Of a stretch of 64,000 bases of DNA, positions 8,340-17,100 are shown piece after piece (position 1 is the first letter of the stretch; every line of letters starts with the position of its first letter). The notes beneath the pieces were generated by a model. That model saw only the letters and a list, made by a program, of their open reading frames with translations. It was not told the origin of the DNA and ran no database searches. The translations under genes were made by a program, and so were the position numbers. Source of the DNA: Hyphomicrobium_A sp963726795 (GTDB lineage: Bacteria; Pseudomonadota; Alphaproteobacteria; Rhizobiales; Hyphomicrobiaceae); the NCBI GenBank assembly GCA_963726795.1, contig CAVSDD010000006.1, forward strand, positions 372,001 to 436,000. Reading direction: 5' to 3'.

Positions 8340-8771
8340 ATGAACATTGCTCAGATCTTGAAGTCGAAAGGGAGGGCAGTCGCCACCGCGCGCCCCGACG
8401 CGACTCTTGGAGAGATCATAAGCAAGCTCGCGCAGAAAAGGATCGGCGCGATCGTGATCGTGGGAGACAACGGCGAGGTCGCCGGCATTCTGTCGGAGCG
8501 CGACGTGATCCGTCGTTTGGGCGAGCGTGGCGCAGAGGCGTTGCAGGAGCCGGCATCGCAGATCATGACGGCGGCTGTGATCACCTGTCAGGAATCGAGC
8601 ACGCTCGATGAGCTGATGGAGCTGATGACGCAAGGCCGCTTCAGGCATGTGCCTGTTATCGAAGACGGTGCATTGGTCGGCATCGTCTCCATCGGCGATA
8701 TCGTCAAGAACCACATCGCTGAGGTGGAGATGGAAGTCACCGCGATGCGCGGTTACTTTGCCACGGGCTGA
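8340..8771 (+). CDS. CBS-pair domain protein
   Basis: 143 residues made of two CBS motifs: KGRAVATARPDATLGE...RIGAIVIVGDNGEVAGILSERDVIRRL and ITCQESSTLDEL...RFRHVPVIEDGALVGIVSIGDIV. Such stand-alone CBS pairs bind adenosine nucleotides and act as cytoplasmic energy sensors; the partner is not predictable. ATG 8340 is chosen for the strong GGGAGGAAG upstream; a frame from 8301 has no such site. It converges with the patatin gene, with no clear terminator in the 51-base gap. Confidence 0.9.
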   Translation: MNIAQILKSKGRAVATARPDATLGEIISKLAQKRIGAIVIVGDNGEVAGILSERDVIRRLGERGAEALQEPASQIMTAAVITCQESSTLDELMELMTQGRFRHVPVIEDGALVGIVSIGDIVKNHIAEVEMEVTAMRGYFATG

Positions 8772-8822
8772 CGCTCCAAAAGAGCTGCGTAGGCAGCGAT
8801 CGCTTTCGCCGCACGCGCCTGT

Positions 8823-9782
8823 TCAAGCGATCTCAACCACGCCCGCCTCGTAGGCCGGGGCGTAGCGACGTGCGTCGATCTCGCGGTGCATGTCGGCGAG
8901 GCTGCGCTTGGCGGCCTCTTCGCCCCGCGCGATCAGCTCCTCGGCGCGGTGGAAATCGAACAGGCCGAATTCAGAGAGCCGCAGGTTGATCATCGCATCC
9001 GGCGGATCGCCGGCAAGGCGCGAGCGCGCGATGCGGTCCTGCACGATGTTGAAAGCCTCCACCATCACCTTGGAGATTCCCGGAGCGGATTCGCCGCGGC
9101 CGAAGAGTTGACGCTGGAGCAGTCGGCGCACGGCGCGGCCGTTCTTCCCTGGAATCGTCTCGGGCTCCTGTTGAACAGGTTCCACCGCGACCTCGGGCTC
9201 GAAGTGCGGGTCGATCGTGCCGCGCCCGCAGATGTCGAAGTTGAGGTTGACCGCGATGACGTAGCGCGCGCCGTGAGCGCGACAGACTGAAACGGGGATT
9301 GGATTGACGAGCGCGCCGTCGAACAGCCAGCGGCCGTTGATTTTTACGGGTCGGAAAATGCCTGGCAGCGCGTAGGACGCGCGCACGGCGTCGACGAGGC
9401 AACCGCGCGACAGCCAGATCTCATGCCCGGTGCCGATCTCGGTGGCTACAGCCGTGAACCGCGGGTCGAGATCCTCGATGGCGAGATCGCCGAGCTGATG
9501 CCCGAGCCGATCACAGAGGCGCTGGCCGTTGATCAGTCCAGTTCCGGCCAGATTGAAGTCGAGATAGCCGAACACTCGGCGGCGGGTGAGGCTGCGCGCG
9601 AAGTCCTCGATCGCGTCGAGATGTCCAGCCGCGTGGCAGGCACCGACGACGGCGCCGATCGACGTGCCAACGATGATGTCGGGCTTAACACCGGCCTGAA
9701 CCAGTGCCTTTATGACACCGATATGGGCCCAACCGCGGGCGGCGCCGCCGCCGAGCGCCAGGCCGATTTTTGTCTTCGCCAT
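8823..9782 (-). CDS. Patatin-like phospholipase (RssA-type)
   Basis: 319 residues. The oxyanion-hole motif LALGGGAARGWAH lies at the N-terminus, the nucleophile elbow GTSIG near residue 39, and the dyad Asp in WLFDGALVNPIPV near 155. This matches cytoplasmic patatin-like serine hydrolases of the RssA group; no signal peptide or outer-membrane barrel is present. The lipid substrate is unknown. The product starts MAKTKIGLALGGG. An AT-rich stretch 9890-9930 upstream probably carries its promoter. Confidence 0.9.
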   Translation of the reverse strand: MAKTKIGLALGGGAARGWAHIGVIKALVQAGVKPDIIVGTSIGAVVGACHAAGHLDAIEDFARSLTRRRVFGYLDFNLAGTGLINGQRLCDRLGHQLGDLAIEDLDPRFTAVATEIGTGHEIWLSRGCLVDAVRASYALPGIFRPVKINGRWLFDGALVNPIPVSVCRAHGARYVIAVNLNFDICGRGTIDPHFEPEVAVEPVQQEPETIPGKNGRAVRRLLQRQLFGRGESAPGISKVMVEAFNIVQDRIARSRLAGDPPDAMINLRLSEFGLFDFHRAEELIARGEEAAKRSLADMHREIDARRYAPAYEAGVVEIA

Positions 9783-9992
9783 TCCCGGTCACCCGTCTTT
9801 CATCGCGCTTTATCGTTGGTTCATGTCGCGACAAGTGCCGTTTATGGACAGTTGTCTTCTCGACATAAACGTTTGAAGAAGGCGAATCGTGCCGCGTCCG
9901 AGGATAAATATAAGCGCGGAAGTTTAAGCTTACACTAGTCCCCGCCATCACACTTTGACGTAGGCAAGCCGTTTGCGACGCAGCATGCGGCG

Positions 9993-10427
9993 CTATGCGT
10001 TTTCGCTGGGGCTGAGCTTTGTGGCGGCACTGGGTTTTACGCCCAGCGAGACCGAGCGGTAAAAGCAGCTGCGGGCGCCCGTGTGACAGGCCTTGCCATC
10101 ACCCTCGACGCCGACGCGCAGCCACACCACGTCCTGGTCGCAGTCGACGCGCATCTCTGCAACCGCCAGCAGGTTGCCGCTTTCTTCGCCCTTTTTCCAA
10201 AGCGCGCCGCGCGAGCGGCTCCAGAAGTGCGCAAGCTTCGTCTCGATCGTCAGGGTGAGCGCCTGCGCATTCATCCACGCAAACATCAAGACCTCGCCCG
10301 AGCCGGCATCGGTGACGATCGCGGGTATGAGACCGTCGGCGTCGAATTTCGGCTGGAGCTCGAGCGAGCTTTCGATCGCCTCTTTCGAGCCGCGCGGCGC
10401 AAAACTATCTGATTTCGTTTTCGACAT
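9993..10427 (-). CDS. hisI: Phosphoribosyl-AMP cyclohydrolase
   Basis: 144 residues. The signature LMFAWMNAQALTLTIET, FWSRSRGALWKKGEESGN, the metal-binding DCDQDVVWLRV and the C-terminal ACHTGARSCFYR are all present, so the zinc and magnesium ligands look intact. It opens the ring of phosphoribosyl-AMP in histidine synthesis and is a single-function protein (no HisE fusion). It lies 23 bases behind folE on the same strand, so the two are probably cotranscribed, an arrangement seen in related bacteria. Confidence 0.96.
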   Translation of the reverse strand: MSKTKSDSFAPRGSKEAIESSLELQPKFDADGLIPAIVTDAGSGEVLMFAWMNAQALTLTIETKLAHFWSRSRGALWKKGEESGNLLAVAEMRVDCDQDVVWLRVGVEGDGKACHTGARSCFYRSVSLGVKPSAATKLSPSENA

Positions 10428-10450
10428 CTGTCCGACTTTAAAATGCGCAC

Positions 10451-11107
10451 TTAGAAACTGGGATCGCGCGCTTCGCCCTGCACCGCTTGCAGAAAGCGCT
10501 CACGCCAATCCTGGCTTGTTTCGAATACGCCGGTGAAATGCGTCGTAACCATTATCGCCGCCGGCTGGTTCACCGCGCGCAGCGTCATGCACTGATGCCT
10601 GGCGCGGATCATGACGGCGACGCCCTTTGGCGCGAGCTCGTTCTGGATCGTGTTCGCGATCTGCGCGGTGAGCAATTCCTGCACCTGCAGGCGGTGCGCG
10701 AAGATATCGACGACGCGGGCAAGCCGCGACAGCCCGACGACGCGGCGATCGGGAACATAGGCTACGTGCGCTGTCCCGACGAACGGTGCGATGTGGTGCT
10801 CGCAATGGCTCTCGAGACGCACGTCGCGCAACAGGATCATGTCCTGATAGCCCGAGACGTCCTCGAAGGTGCGCGCAAGCTCGCCCGCGGGATCCTCGCC
10901 ATAACCGCAAAAGCGCTCTTCGAAGGCGGCCGCGACACGTCGCGGGGTGTCGATCAAGCCGGAGCGTTCGGGATCATCGCCGGCCCAGGCCAGCAGCGTG
11001 CGCACCGCGGCCTCGGCTTCCTCGCGCGATGGCCGCGCTTTGGCCGGCACACCGGGGATTACGCCACGGCTTGGCAGGTCCAGCTTGATGCCGGGGGCTT
11101 TCTTCAC
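10451..11107 (-). CDS. folE: GTP cyclohydrolase I
   Basis: 218 residues from GTG 11107, chosen because GAGGAG (complement of 11115-11120) sits 7 bases before it; a frame from 11161 is longer but lacks a site. Motifs include ESHCEHHIAPFVGTAHVAYVP (zinc Cys/His and active-site His), VVGLSRLARVVDIFAHRLQVQE and ARHQCMTLRAV with the second zinc Cys. It makes dihydroneopterin triphosphate from GTP for folate, and the same product feeds QueD, encoded at 32794-33177 in this window. It is followed by hisI and divergent from the IscU-like gene. Confidence 0.96.
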   Translation of the reverse strand: MKKAPGIKLDLPSRGVIPGVPAKARPSREEAEAAVRTLLAWAGDDPERSGLIDTPRRVAAAFEERFCGYGEDPAGELARTFEDVSGYQDMILLRDVRLESHCEHHIAPFVGTAHVAYVPDRRVVGLSRLARVVDIFAHRLQVQELLTAQIANTIQNELAPKGVAVMIRARHQCMTLRAVNQPAAIMVTTHFTGVFETSQDWRERFLQAVQGEARDPSF

Positions 11108-11257
11108 TGCAACGCTCCTCACGGGCGGCGTGTCGCGCCCCAGGGCGGGCGGGTGCAACATTGGCTGCCAGCCCTATATTATCGGGACGCGGTTACGAAT
11201 AGGGAAGGGCGGGCGCCCAAAACGTGGGTGTCCGGGCAGAGAGGTTTCCGGGCTGAC

Positions 11258-11737
11258 ATGGCGGAACTGGACGAGATCTACAACACGAAGCTGCTAGAGC
11301 TGGCGGCGCATATCCCGCTGGTTGAGCGGCTTTCCGAGCCCGATGCCTCAGCGACGGCCCATTCCAAGCTGTGCGGCTCGACCGTCAGCATTGACCTCAA
11401 GATGAGCGGCGACACGGTTTCCGGCTACGGCCAGACGGTCAAAGCCTGCCTGCTCGGACAGGCGACCGCATCGATCGTCGGGCGGCACCTGATCGGTGCA
11501 ACCTCGCAGGAGGTGCGCGAAGCTGCCGCCCAGATGCGCCGCATGCTGAAGGAGAACGGCCACGCGCCTGGCGGGCGTTTTGCCGAGCTGGCCCTGATGG
11601 AGCCGGTGCGGCACTACAAGGCACGGCACGGGTCGGTGCTGCTCACGTTCGATGCGCTCGAGACGGCGATTGCCGAGATCGAGCAGAAGCGCGCGAACGC
11701 CGAGAGCGTTGGCAAGGCCGATGCTGCCCAGTCCTGA
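11258..11737 (+). CDS. IscU/NifU-like Fe-S scaffold protein
   Basis: 159 residues. The N-terminal region LDEIYNTKLLELA and the cysteine blocks HSKLCGSTVSIDLKM and TVKACLLGQATASIVG match the SUF/NifU scaffold fold. The third ligand Cys of IscU seems replaced: the segment RHYKARHGSVLLTFDAL has His-Gly where a Cys is usual. It may be a variant Fe-S scaffold or a zinc protein. No other suf or isc gene is adjacent. Start ATG 11258 has only a distant AGAGG, so the start is less certain. Divergent from folE. Confidence 0.8.
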   Translation: MAELDEIYNTKLLELAAHIPLVERLSEPDASATAHSKLCGSTVSIDLKMSGDTVSGYGQTVKACLLGQATASIVGRHLIGATSQEVREAAAQMRRMLKENGHAPGGRFAELALMEPVRHYKARHGSVLLTFDALETAIAEIEQKRANAESVGKADAAQS

Positions 11738-11766
11738 TCGGGGCCTGATCGGGGCCTAATCCGGGC
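11734..11766 (+). repeat. Three tandem 11-bp repeats
   Basis: CTGATCGGGGC (11734-11744) is followed by an identical copy (11745-11755) and a diverged third CTAATCCGGGC (11756-11766). The array overlaps the stop codon of the IscU-like gene and probably arose by slippage. Confidence 0.6.
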
Positions 11767-11791
11767 CTGCACGAAATCGGGGGAGGAAAGC

Positions 11792-12256
11792 ATGACGGTG
11801 ATACGCGATCCGCAAAAGGTCGAGGCGCGACGCTCAACGGGTTATCCCGCGCCCTTCGCGAAGGATGTCGAGGGGCGCATCAAGCGCGCGCTCGGCAACG
11901 CGGGCGGTCTTACGCAGTTTGGCGTCAACCTGACGACGCTCGAGCCCGGCGCGATGTCGGCGCAGCGCCACTGGCACCGCACGGAGGATGAGTTCGTCTA
12001 CATTCTCCAAGGCGAGCTGATCCTTATCACGGACGCGGGCGAGCAGACGCTGGGTCCGGGGATGGCCGCGGCCTTTCCCGCCGGCAAGCCGGACGGCCAC
12101 CACCTCGTCAATCGCGCAAGCGCGCCGGCCACGTATCTCGAGATCGGCACCCGCTCTGTCGACGATGATGCGGTCTATCCCGATATCGACTTGCTGTGTG
12201 AGAAGCGCGCGGGTGCGTTTCGCTTTCTGCACAAAACGGGCGATCCTTACGAATGA
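11792..12256 (+). CDS. Cupin domain protein
   Basis: 154 residues with one small beta-barrel cupin. Metal-binding motif 1 is RHWHRTEDEFVYILQGE (His-x-His-x5-Glu) near residues 55-70 and motif 2 is FPAGKPDGHHLVN near 97. It is probably a metal-dependent sugar or small-molecule binding protein or enzyme; no substrate is indicated. GGGGGAGGAAAGC directly precedes ATG 11792. yidD starts 30 bases downstream on the same strand. Confidence 0.87.
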   Translation: MTVIRDPQKVEARRSTGYPAPFAKDVEGRIKRALGNAGGLTQFGVNLTTLEPGAMSAQRHWHRTEDEFVYILQGELILITDAGEQTLGPGMAAAFPAGKPDGHHLVNRASAPATYLEIGTRSVDDDAVYPDIDLLCEKRAGAFRFLHKTGDPYE

Positions 12257-12286
12257 GGGGCGCCAGCAATTGAGAGTGCCGGGCAA

Positions 12287-12571
12287 ATGAGCCTCGCCGC
12301 CGCAATCCTGAAGGCGCCGATCCACATCTATCGGTGGACATTGAAGCCGTATGTGGGGTGGGACTGCCGCCACCAGCCGACCTGCTCGGAGTATGCGCTG
12401 GACTCCATCGATGCGAACGGTGCCTGGCGCGGCTTCTGGCTCACGGTCTCGCGGCTGTCGCGCTGCCACCCCTGGGGCTCGCGCGGCTTCGACCCGGTTC
12501 CCGACATTCGCGCCGAGCGGCATGCGCTCGCGCCGTGGCGGTACGGCCGTTGGCGGGGCACATCCTCGTAG
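12287..12571 (+). CDS. yidD: Membrane protein insertion efficiency factor YidD
   Basis: 94 residues with the family pattern intact: CRHQPTCSEYALDSI, then GAWRGFWLTVSRLSRCHPWG and GFDPVPD. YidD is a small inner-membrane-associated protein that helps YidC insert membrane proteins. Here it lies outside the usual rpmH-rnpA-yidC locus, behind a cupin gene, which is common in Hyphomicrobiales. A dispersed palindromic repeat follows and may end the transcript. Confidence 0.93.
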   Translation: MSLAAAILKAPIHIYRWTLKPYVGWDCRHQPTCSEYALDSIDANGAWRGFWLTVSRLSRCHPWGSRGFDPVPDIRAERHALAPWRYGRWRGTSS

Positions 12572-12645
12572 GACGACACGGCCGGACCGTCGCAAAAACG
12601 GAGGCTGTTGGAACGCAAGCGTCAGGCGGGGCGCTCGCTGCGCGC

Positions 12646-12675
12646 TGGGTCCTCGGGACAAGCCCGAGGATGACA
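12646..12675. repeat. Dispersed palindromic intergenic repeat, copy 1
   Basis: TCCTCGGG and CCCGAGGA form an 8-bp stem with loop ACAAG, flanked by TGGG and TGACA. Nearly identical copies occur at 37292-37320 (opposite strand) and 37386-37415. It lies between the convergent yidD and MHYT-GGDEF-EAL genes and could act as a terminator. Confidence 0.8.
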
Positions 12676-12685
12676 CTTATTGAGG

Positions 12686-14722
12686 TCAGGCGGCGGCCGA
12701 CTGGAGTGCGCTCGCGACCTCTTCGGCATCGCCGACCCAGGGGCCCGGCCGACCGAGCAGGTAGCCTTGCGCTTCGTCACAGCTCTCCCGCTTCAGAATG
12801 GCGAACTGATCGAGCGTTTCGACGCCTTCGGCCAGAACCGAAATGTCGAGCGACCTGCCGAGCGCCATGACGGCGCGAAAGATGGCGAGAGACTGCGCAC
12901 TGTGCTCGATTTCGCGCATGAACGAACGATCGAGCTTGATCTTGTCGAAGGGAAACGAGCGCAGGGTGTCGAGCGAGGAATAGCCGGTTCCGAAATCGTC
13001 GATGGCGATGGTGACGCCGAGCGCCTGCACGCGGCGCAACTGATGGAGCGTGCGCTCCTTGTTGACGATGATCGCCGTCTCGGTGATCTCGAGCTCGAGG
13101 CGCTCGGGCGGAAGGCCGGTCTCGCGCAAGATCTCGGTCACCTTTTGTGCAAGGTCGGTATAGTTCAACTGAATGGCCGAGATGTTGACCGCGATCTTGT
13201 GCGGTGTTTCCCAGGTGGCCGCTTCGGCGCACGCGGTTCTCAACACCCAGTCGCCGATGACCCCGATTGATCCTGTTTCCTCGGCGATCGGGATGAATTC
13301 CGTTGGGGGGACGCGCCCGCGCTGAGGATGATTCCAGCGCAGCAGCACCTCGTAGCCGCACACCTTGCTCGTCGCGACGACCGTTTGCACCTGGTAGTGG
13401 AGCTCCAGCTCGCCCCGCTCGACAGCCTGACGCAGGCTCAGCGCAAGGATGCGGCGATCGCGCTGACGCTGATCCATGTCCGGCTCGTAGAAGCAGACGG
13501 CGCGCGAGGCGTCGGACTTGGCGCGATACATGGCCAGGTCCGCGTTGCTGACGAGCCGCTCGGGCTCGCTGGTGTCGGCGGGGTAGATCGATACTCCGAT
13601 GCTCGCGCCGAGCACCGTTTCAAGGTCGTCGACGTGCATCGGCGTGAACACGGTGGCCTTGATGCGGTTTATAAAATCGTCGAGCGCGCTCTGGTGGCGG
13701 AATAGCTTTATCGCCATGAACTCATCGCCGCCGATGCGCGCCACGAACTCATCGCGGCCGAGCGCGCCCGTAAATCGCTCGGCAATCGCTTTGAGGGCGA
13801 GGTCGCCGGCTTCGTGTCCGCGCAGATCGTTGATCTCCTTGAAGTTGTCGAGATCGAGTGCAGCGACTGCCACGAAGTGATGGGTCGATTTGGCGCGATC
13901 CAAATATTCGGCCAGCGTAGCTATGAAGTTGGCGCGGTTCGGCAGGCCGGTCAGGATATCGAAATGCGCGAGTTTCTGCAGGCGCTGTACGGTCTCCCAG
14001 TTCGCGCTCGTGTCGATCAGGCGGCTGATGACGCCGGTCGCGACGACGAGCAGCCCGACCGCGGCGATCGCCACCGCCATCGTGTGCAGCTCGCGGCTCT
14101 CGATGATGTCGGCGCCGGTTACGAACGGGGTCACGGTGATCGCCGTCATGCCGGTGAAGTGCAGGAGAAGTATCGAGCCGACCAGCAGCGCGAGCGCCGC
14201 GTATTGAGCATGCTCGAAACGACCACGGGCGAAGACGTGAAGCGCCAAGCCCGACAGGACGAGGGAAAAGACGGCGGAGGCTGCGACGTAGCCGAGGTTC
14301 CACTCGACGAGGCCGTCGACGTGGTAGGCCGACATGCCCATGTAGTGCATGAGGGTCACGGCAAGCCCGATGACCGCGCCGCCGATCAGCGGGAAGGCGG
14401 ATATCTCCTTGCGCAGCGCCAGGTGGATGCCGATAGCGGCGCCGGCAACGGCGACGAAGAACGACCCCAGCGTCAGCAGCGGATCATAGGTGACGGGCGC
14501 CTTTACGTCGTAGGCCAGCATGGCGATGAAGTGCGTGCACCAGGCTGCGCTGCCGAATGCCACCGCCGAGAGGAAGGTCCAGCCGGCTTTCTGGATCGCA
14601 TTGCGTTCGCCCGCGCGCTTGATGAGATCGAAAGCGACCCAGCAGCCGGCTATGCAAACAACGCCGGCGAGGAGCACCAGCCACAGGTTATGCTCTGTGG
14701 TGATGCAGGACAGGACGCTCAT
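12686..14722 (-). CDS. MHYT-GGDEF-EAL membrane protein (c-di-GMP turnover)
   Basis: 678 residues. The N-terminal 240 hold seven hydrophobic helices with MHYT motifs (THFIAML, MHYMGMSAY, LHFTGMTAI), a proposed sensor of metal-bound gases. A GGDEF domain follows (HFDILTGLPNRANF, RIGGDEFMAI, intact GGDEF), then an EAL domain (YEVLLRW, with Val for Ala, then ISAIQL, ELEITET, IDDFGTGYSS, LAEGVET). Both synthase and phosphodiesterase residues look largely present, so either activity is possible. It sits in the inner membrane, converges with yidD and diverges from thrS. Confidence 0.93.
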   Translation of the reverse strand: MSVLSCITTEHNLWLVLLAGVVCIAGCWVAFDLIKRAGERNAIQKAGWTFLSAVAFGSAAWCTHFIAMLAYDVKAPVTYDPLLTLGSFFVAVAGAAIGIHLALRKEISAFPLIGGAVIGLAVTLMHYMGMSAYHVDGLVEWNLGYVAASAVFSLVLSGLALHVFARGRFEHAQYAALALLVGSILLLHFTGMTAITVTPFVTGADIIESRELHTMAVAIAAVGLLVVATGVISRLIDTSANWETVQRLQKLAHFDILTGLPNRANFIATLAEYLDRAKSTHHFVAVAALDLDNFKEINDLRGHEAGDLALKAIAERFTGALGRDEFVARIGGDEFMAIKLFRHQSALDDFINRIKATVFTPMHVDDLETVLGASIGVSIYPADTSEPERLVSNADLAMYRAKSDASRAVCFYEPDMDQRQRDRRILALSLRQAVERGELELHYQVQTVVATSKVCGYEVLLRWNHPQRGRVPPTEFIPIAEETGSIGVIGDWVLRTACAEAATWETPHKIAVNISAIQLNYTDLAQKVTEILRETGLPPERLELEITETAIIVNKERTLHQLRRVQALGVTIAIDDFGTGYSSLDTLRSFPFDKIKLDRSFMREIEHSAQSLAIFRAVMALGRSLDISVLAEGVETLDQFAILKRESCDEAQGYLLGRPGPWVGDAEEVASALQSAAA

Positions 14723-14923
14723 GGGAAAGCCGTCTCCGGGTAACGCTAGGACACTGATCGGTCGGGTTAAAGCTAGACACCCATGGTTTCGAGGGCATGA
14801 AGATGCTCACTCACGTGGCCACGCCGGGGGTGCGACTTAGGTCCAATGATCCGTTTGTCCGCTGCCCGCTTAGCGGGGAGTTTCGCGCGATTATTTATCC
14901 GTATGCGCAAGAATGCCGCGGTC

Positions 14924-14952
14924 TTGACTTGGGTGCCTCTTCGCCGCATCTA
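14924..14952 (+). promoter_or_regulatory. Possible sigma-70 promoter for thrS
   Basis: TTGACT (14924-14929) and CATCTA (14947-14952) are separated by 17 bases, 58 bases before the thrS start. The -10 match is poor. A short GCCGC/GCGGC hairpin lies between it and the ribosome-binding site. Confidence 0.25.
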
Positions 14953-15009
14953 GCGGGCAACATCAATTCTTACGCCGCACCTGTAGGCGGCGAGTGAGAG
15001 GAGAGGACG

Positions 15010-17010
15010 ATGGCGGATCCCGCCCCCAGTGCGCCTTCGAATGCTGCAAAAGCTTCGGGCAAACCCGCGCAAATCACGCTGACATTTCCCGACGGCGCCG
15101 AGCGGCTCATCGAAGCCGGCACGACCGGCATGTCGGTTGCGAAGGCGATCTCTCCATCGCTGGCGAAGCGCACCGTCGCCATGAGCCTCGACGGCAAGCT
15201 TGCCGATCTCTCCGATCCGCTCGTGGCCGACGCCAAGATCAAGTTCATCTCCCGCACCGACCCGGAAGCGCTCGAGCTCATCCGGCACGACGCCGCGCAC
15301 GTCATGGCGGAAGCGGTGCAGGCGATCTGGCCCAAGACGCAGGTGACGATCGGCCCGGTCATCGAGAACGGCTTTTACTACGACTTCGCCAAGCAGGAGC
15401 CGTTTCATCCCGACGATCTCGCCAAGATCGAAAAGAAGATGGCCGAGATCATCGCGAAGAACGCGCCCTTCACCAAGGAAGTGTGGACGCGGCGGCAGGC
15501 CAAGGAGTTCTTCAGGGAGCGGGGCGAGAACTTCAAGGTCGAGCTGATCGACGCCATTCCCGCCGGCGAGGATCTGAAGATTTACAAGCAGGGCGAATGG
15601 CTCGATCTCTGCCGCGGCCCGCACATGGCTTCCACGGGCCAGATCGGCAAGGCGTTCAAGCTGCAGAAGATCGCGGGCGCGTATTGGCGCGGCGATCCCA
15701 ACAAGCCGATGCTGCAGCGGATCTATGGCACCGCATGGGCGAGCGAGGACGAGCTCAAGGACTACCTGCACCGGCTCGAGGAAGCCGAGAAGCGCGACCA
15801 CAGGAAGCTCGGCCGCGAGATGGATCTGTTCCATTTCCAGGAGGAGGCGCCGGGCTCCGTCTTCTGGCACCCCAACGGCTGGACGCTGTTCCAGACGCTG
15901 ATCGCCTATATGCGCCGCCGGCTCGCCGCCGCGGGCTACGAGGAGGTCAACTCTCCCGACATGATGGAGAAGAGCTTCTGGGAGCTGTCGGGCCACTGGG
16001 AGAACTACCGCGAGATGATGTTCACCACGGTGCTTCCCGACGAGCGCGTCTTCTGCTGCAAGCCGATGAACTGCCCCGGCCACATCCAGATCTACAAGCA
16101 CGGGCTCAAGAGCTACCGCGACCTGCCGATCAAGCTCGGCGAGTTCGGCAAGGTGCACCGCTACGAGCCGTCGGGCGCCATGCACGGCCTGCTCCGCGTG
16201 CGCCACTTCACGCAGGACGACGCGCACATCTTCATCACCGAGGACCAGCTCGCCGAGCAGTGCCTCGAGGTCAATGACCTCCTGCTCTCGATCTACGACG
16301 ACTTCGGCTTCAAGGACATCGTGGTGAAGCTCTCGACGCGGCCTGAAAAGCGCGTCGGCACCGACGCGCAGTGGGACCACGCCGAAGAGATCATGGGCAA
16401 GGTCCTCCTCGAGATCGAGAAGCGCGGCAAGGGGCGCATCAAGACCGCGATCAACCCGGGCGAGGGCGCCTTCTATGGCCCCAAGTTCGAGTACGTGTTG
16501 AAGGACGCGATCGGGCGCGACTGGCAGTGCGGCACCACGCAGGTCGATTTCAACCTGCCGGGCCGGCTCGGCGCCATCTACATCGACGAGCACTCCGAGA
16601 AGAAGACGCCGGTGATGATCCACCGCGCCATCTTCGGCTCGCTGGAACGCTTCACCGGCGTGCTGATCGAGAACTACGCTGGCCACTTCCCGCTGTGGCT
16701 TGCGCCGGTGCAGGCCGTGGTCGCGACCATCGTGTCCGACGCGGACGATTACGCGCGCGAGGTGCTGGAGAAACTGAAGGCCGCGGGCCTGCGCGCCGAG
16801 ATCGATCTCAGGAACGAGAAGATCAACTACAAGGTGCGCGAGCACTCGCTCGCCAAGATCCCGGTGCTCATGGTCGTGGGCAAGCGCGAGGCGGAGGAGG
16901 GCAAGGTCTCGATCCGCCGCCTGGGGTCCGACGGCCAGCAGGTGGTGACGCTCGATGAGGCGATCGGCGCTCTCACCGCCGAGGCGACGCCGCCTGATTT
17001 GAAGCGGTGA
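15010..17010 (+). CDS. thrS: Threonine--tRNA ligase
   Basis: 666 residues in the standard order: TGS domain (ITLTFPDGAERLIEAG), editing/SAD domain with RHDAAHVMAEAVQAIWP and the CRGPHMASTG segment, class II catalytic core (MMEKSFWELSGHWENYRE, CKPMNCPGHIQIY, RVRHFTQDDAHIF, GAFYGPKFEYVLKDAIGRDWQCGTTQ written in pieces by position 16460-16540) and an anticodon-binding C-terminus (VPVLMVVGKREAEEG-type). It charges tRNA-Thr in the cytoplasm. GTGAGAGGAGAGG precedes ATG 15010. The alanine-rich N-terminal extension of about 20 residues is typical of the clade. Confidence 0.97.
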   Translation: MADPAPSAPSNAAKASGKPAQITLTFPDGAERLIEAGTTGMSVAKAISPSLAKRTVAMSLDGKLADLSDPLVADAKIKFISRTDPEALELIRHDAAHVMAEAVQAIWPKTQVTIGPVIENGFYYDFAKQEPFHPDDLAKIEKKMAEIIAKNAPFTKEVWTRRQAKEFFRERGENFKVELIDAIPAGEDLKIYKQGEWLDLCRGPHMASTGQIGKAFKLQKIAGAYWRGDPNKPMLQRIYGTAWASEDELKDYLHRLEEAEKRDHRKLGREMDLFHFQEEAPGSVFWHPNGWTLFQTLIAYMRRRLAAAGYEEVNSPDMMEKSFWELSGHWENYREMMFTTVLPDERVFCCKPMNCPGHIQIYKHGLKSYRDLPIKLGEFGKVHRYEPSGAMHGLLRVRHFTQDDAHIFITEDQLAEQCLEVNDLLLSIYDDFGFKDIVVKLSTRPEKRVGTDAQWDHAEEIMGKVLLEIEKRGKGRIKTAINPGEGAFYGPKFEYVLKDAIGRDWQCGTTQVDFNLPGRLGAIYIDEHSEKKTPVMIHRAIFGSLERFTGVLIENYAGHFPLWLAPVQAVVATIVSDADDYAREVLEKLKAAGLRAEIDLRNEKINYKVREHSLAKIPVLMVVGKREAEEGKVSIRRLGSDGQQVVTLDEAIGALTAEATPPDLKR

Positions 17011-17100
17011 GGACAGCGGCCGCTTGTGACCTAGAGCAGACGTAACCGACCAGCGGCGAGAACGACGGCGGTGTTGCTACGCACCGCCGCTCAGTTTCGC

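Noticed and set aside
14950..16845. Long open frame (631 codons) opposite thrS
   Set aside because: Leu/Val/Asp/Arg-rich antisense shadow caused by GC-rich codon use; thrS on the other strand is complete and certain.
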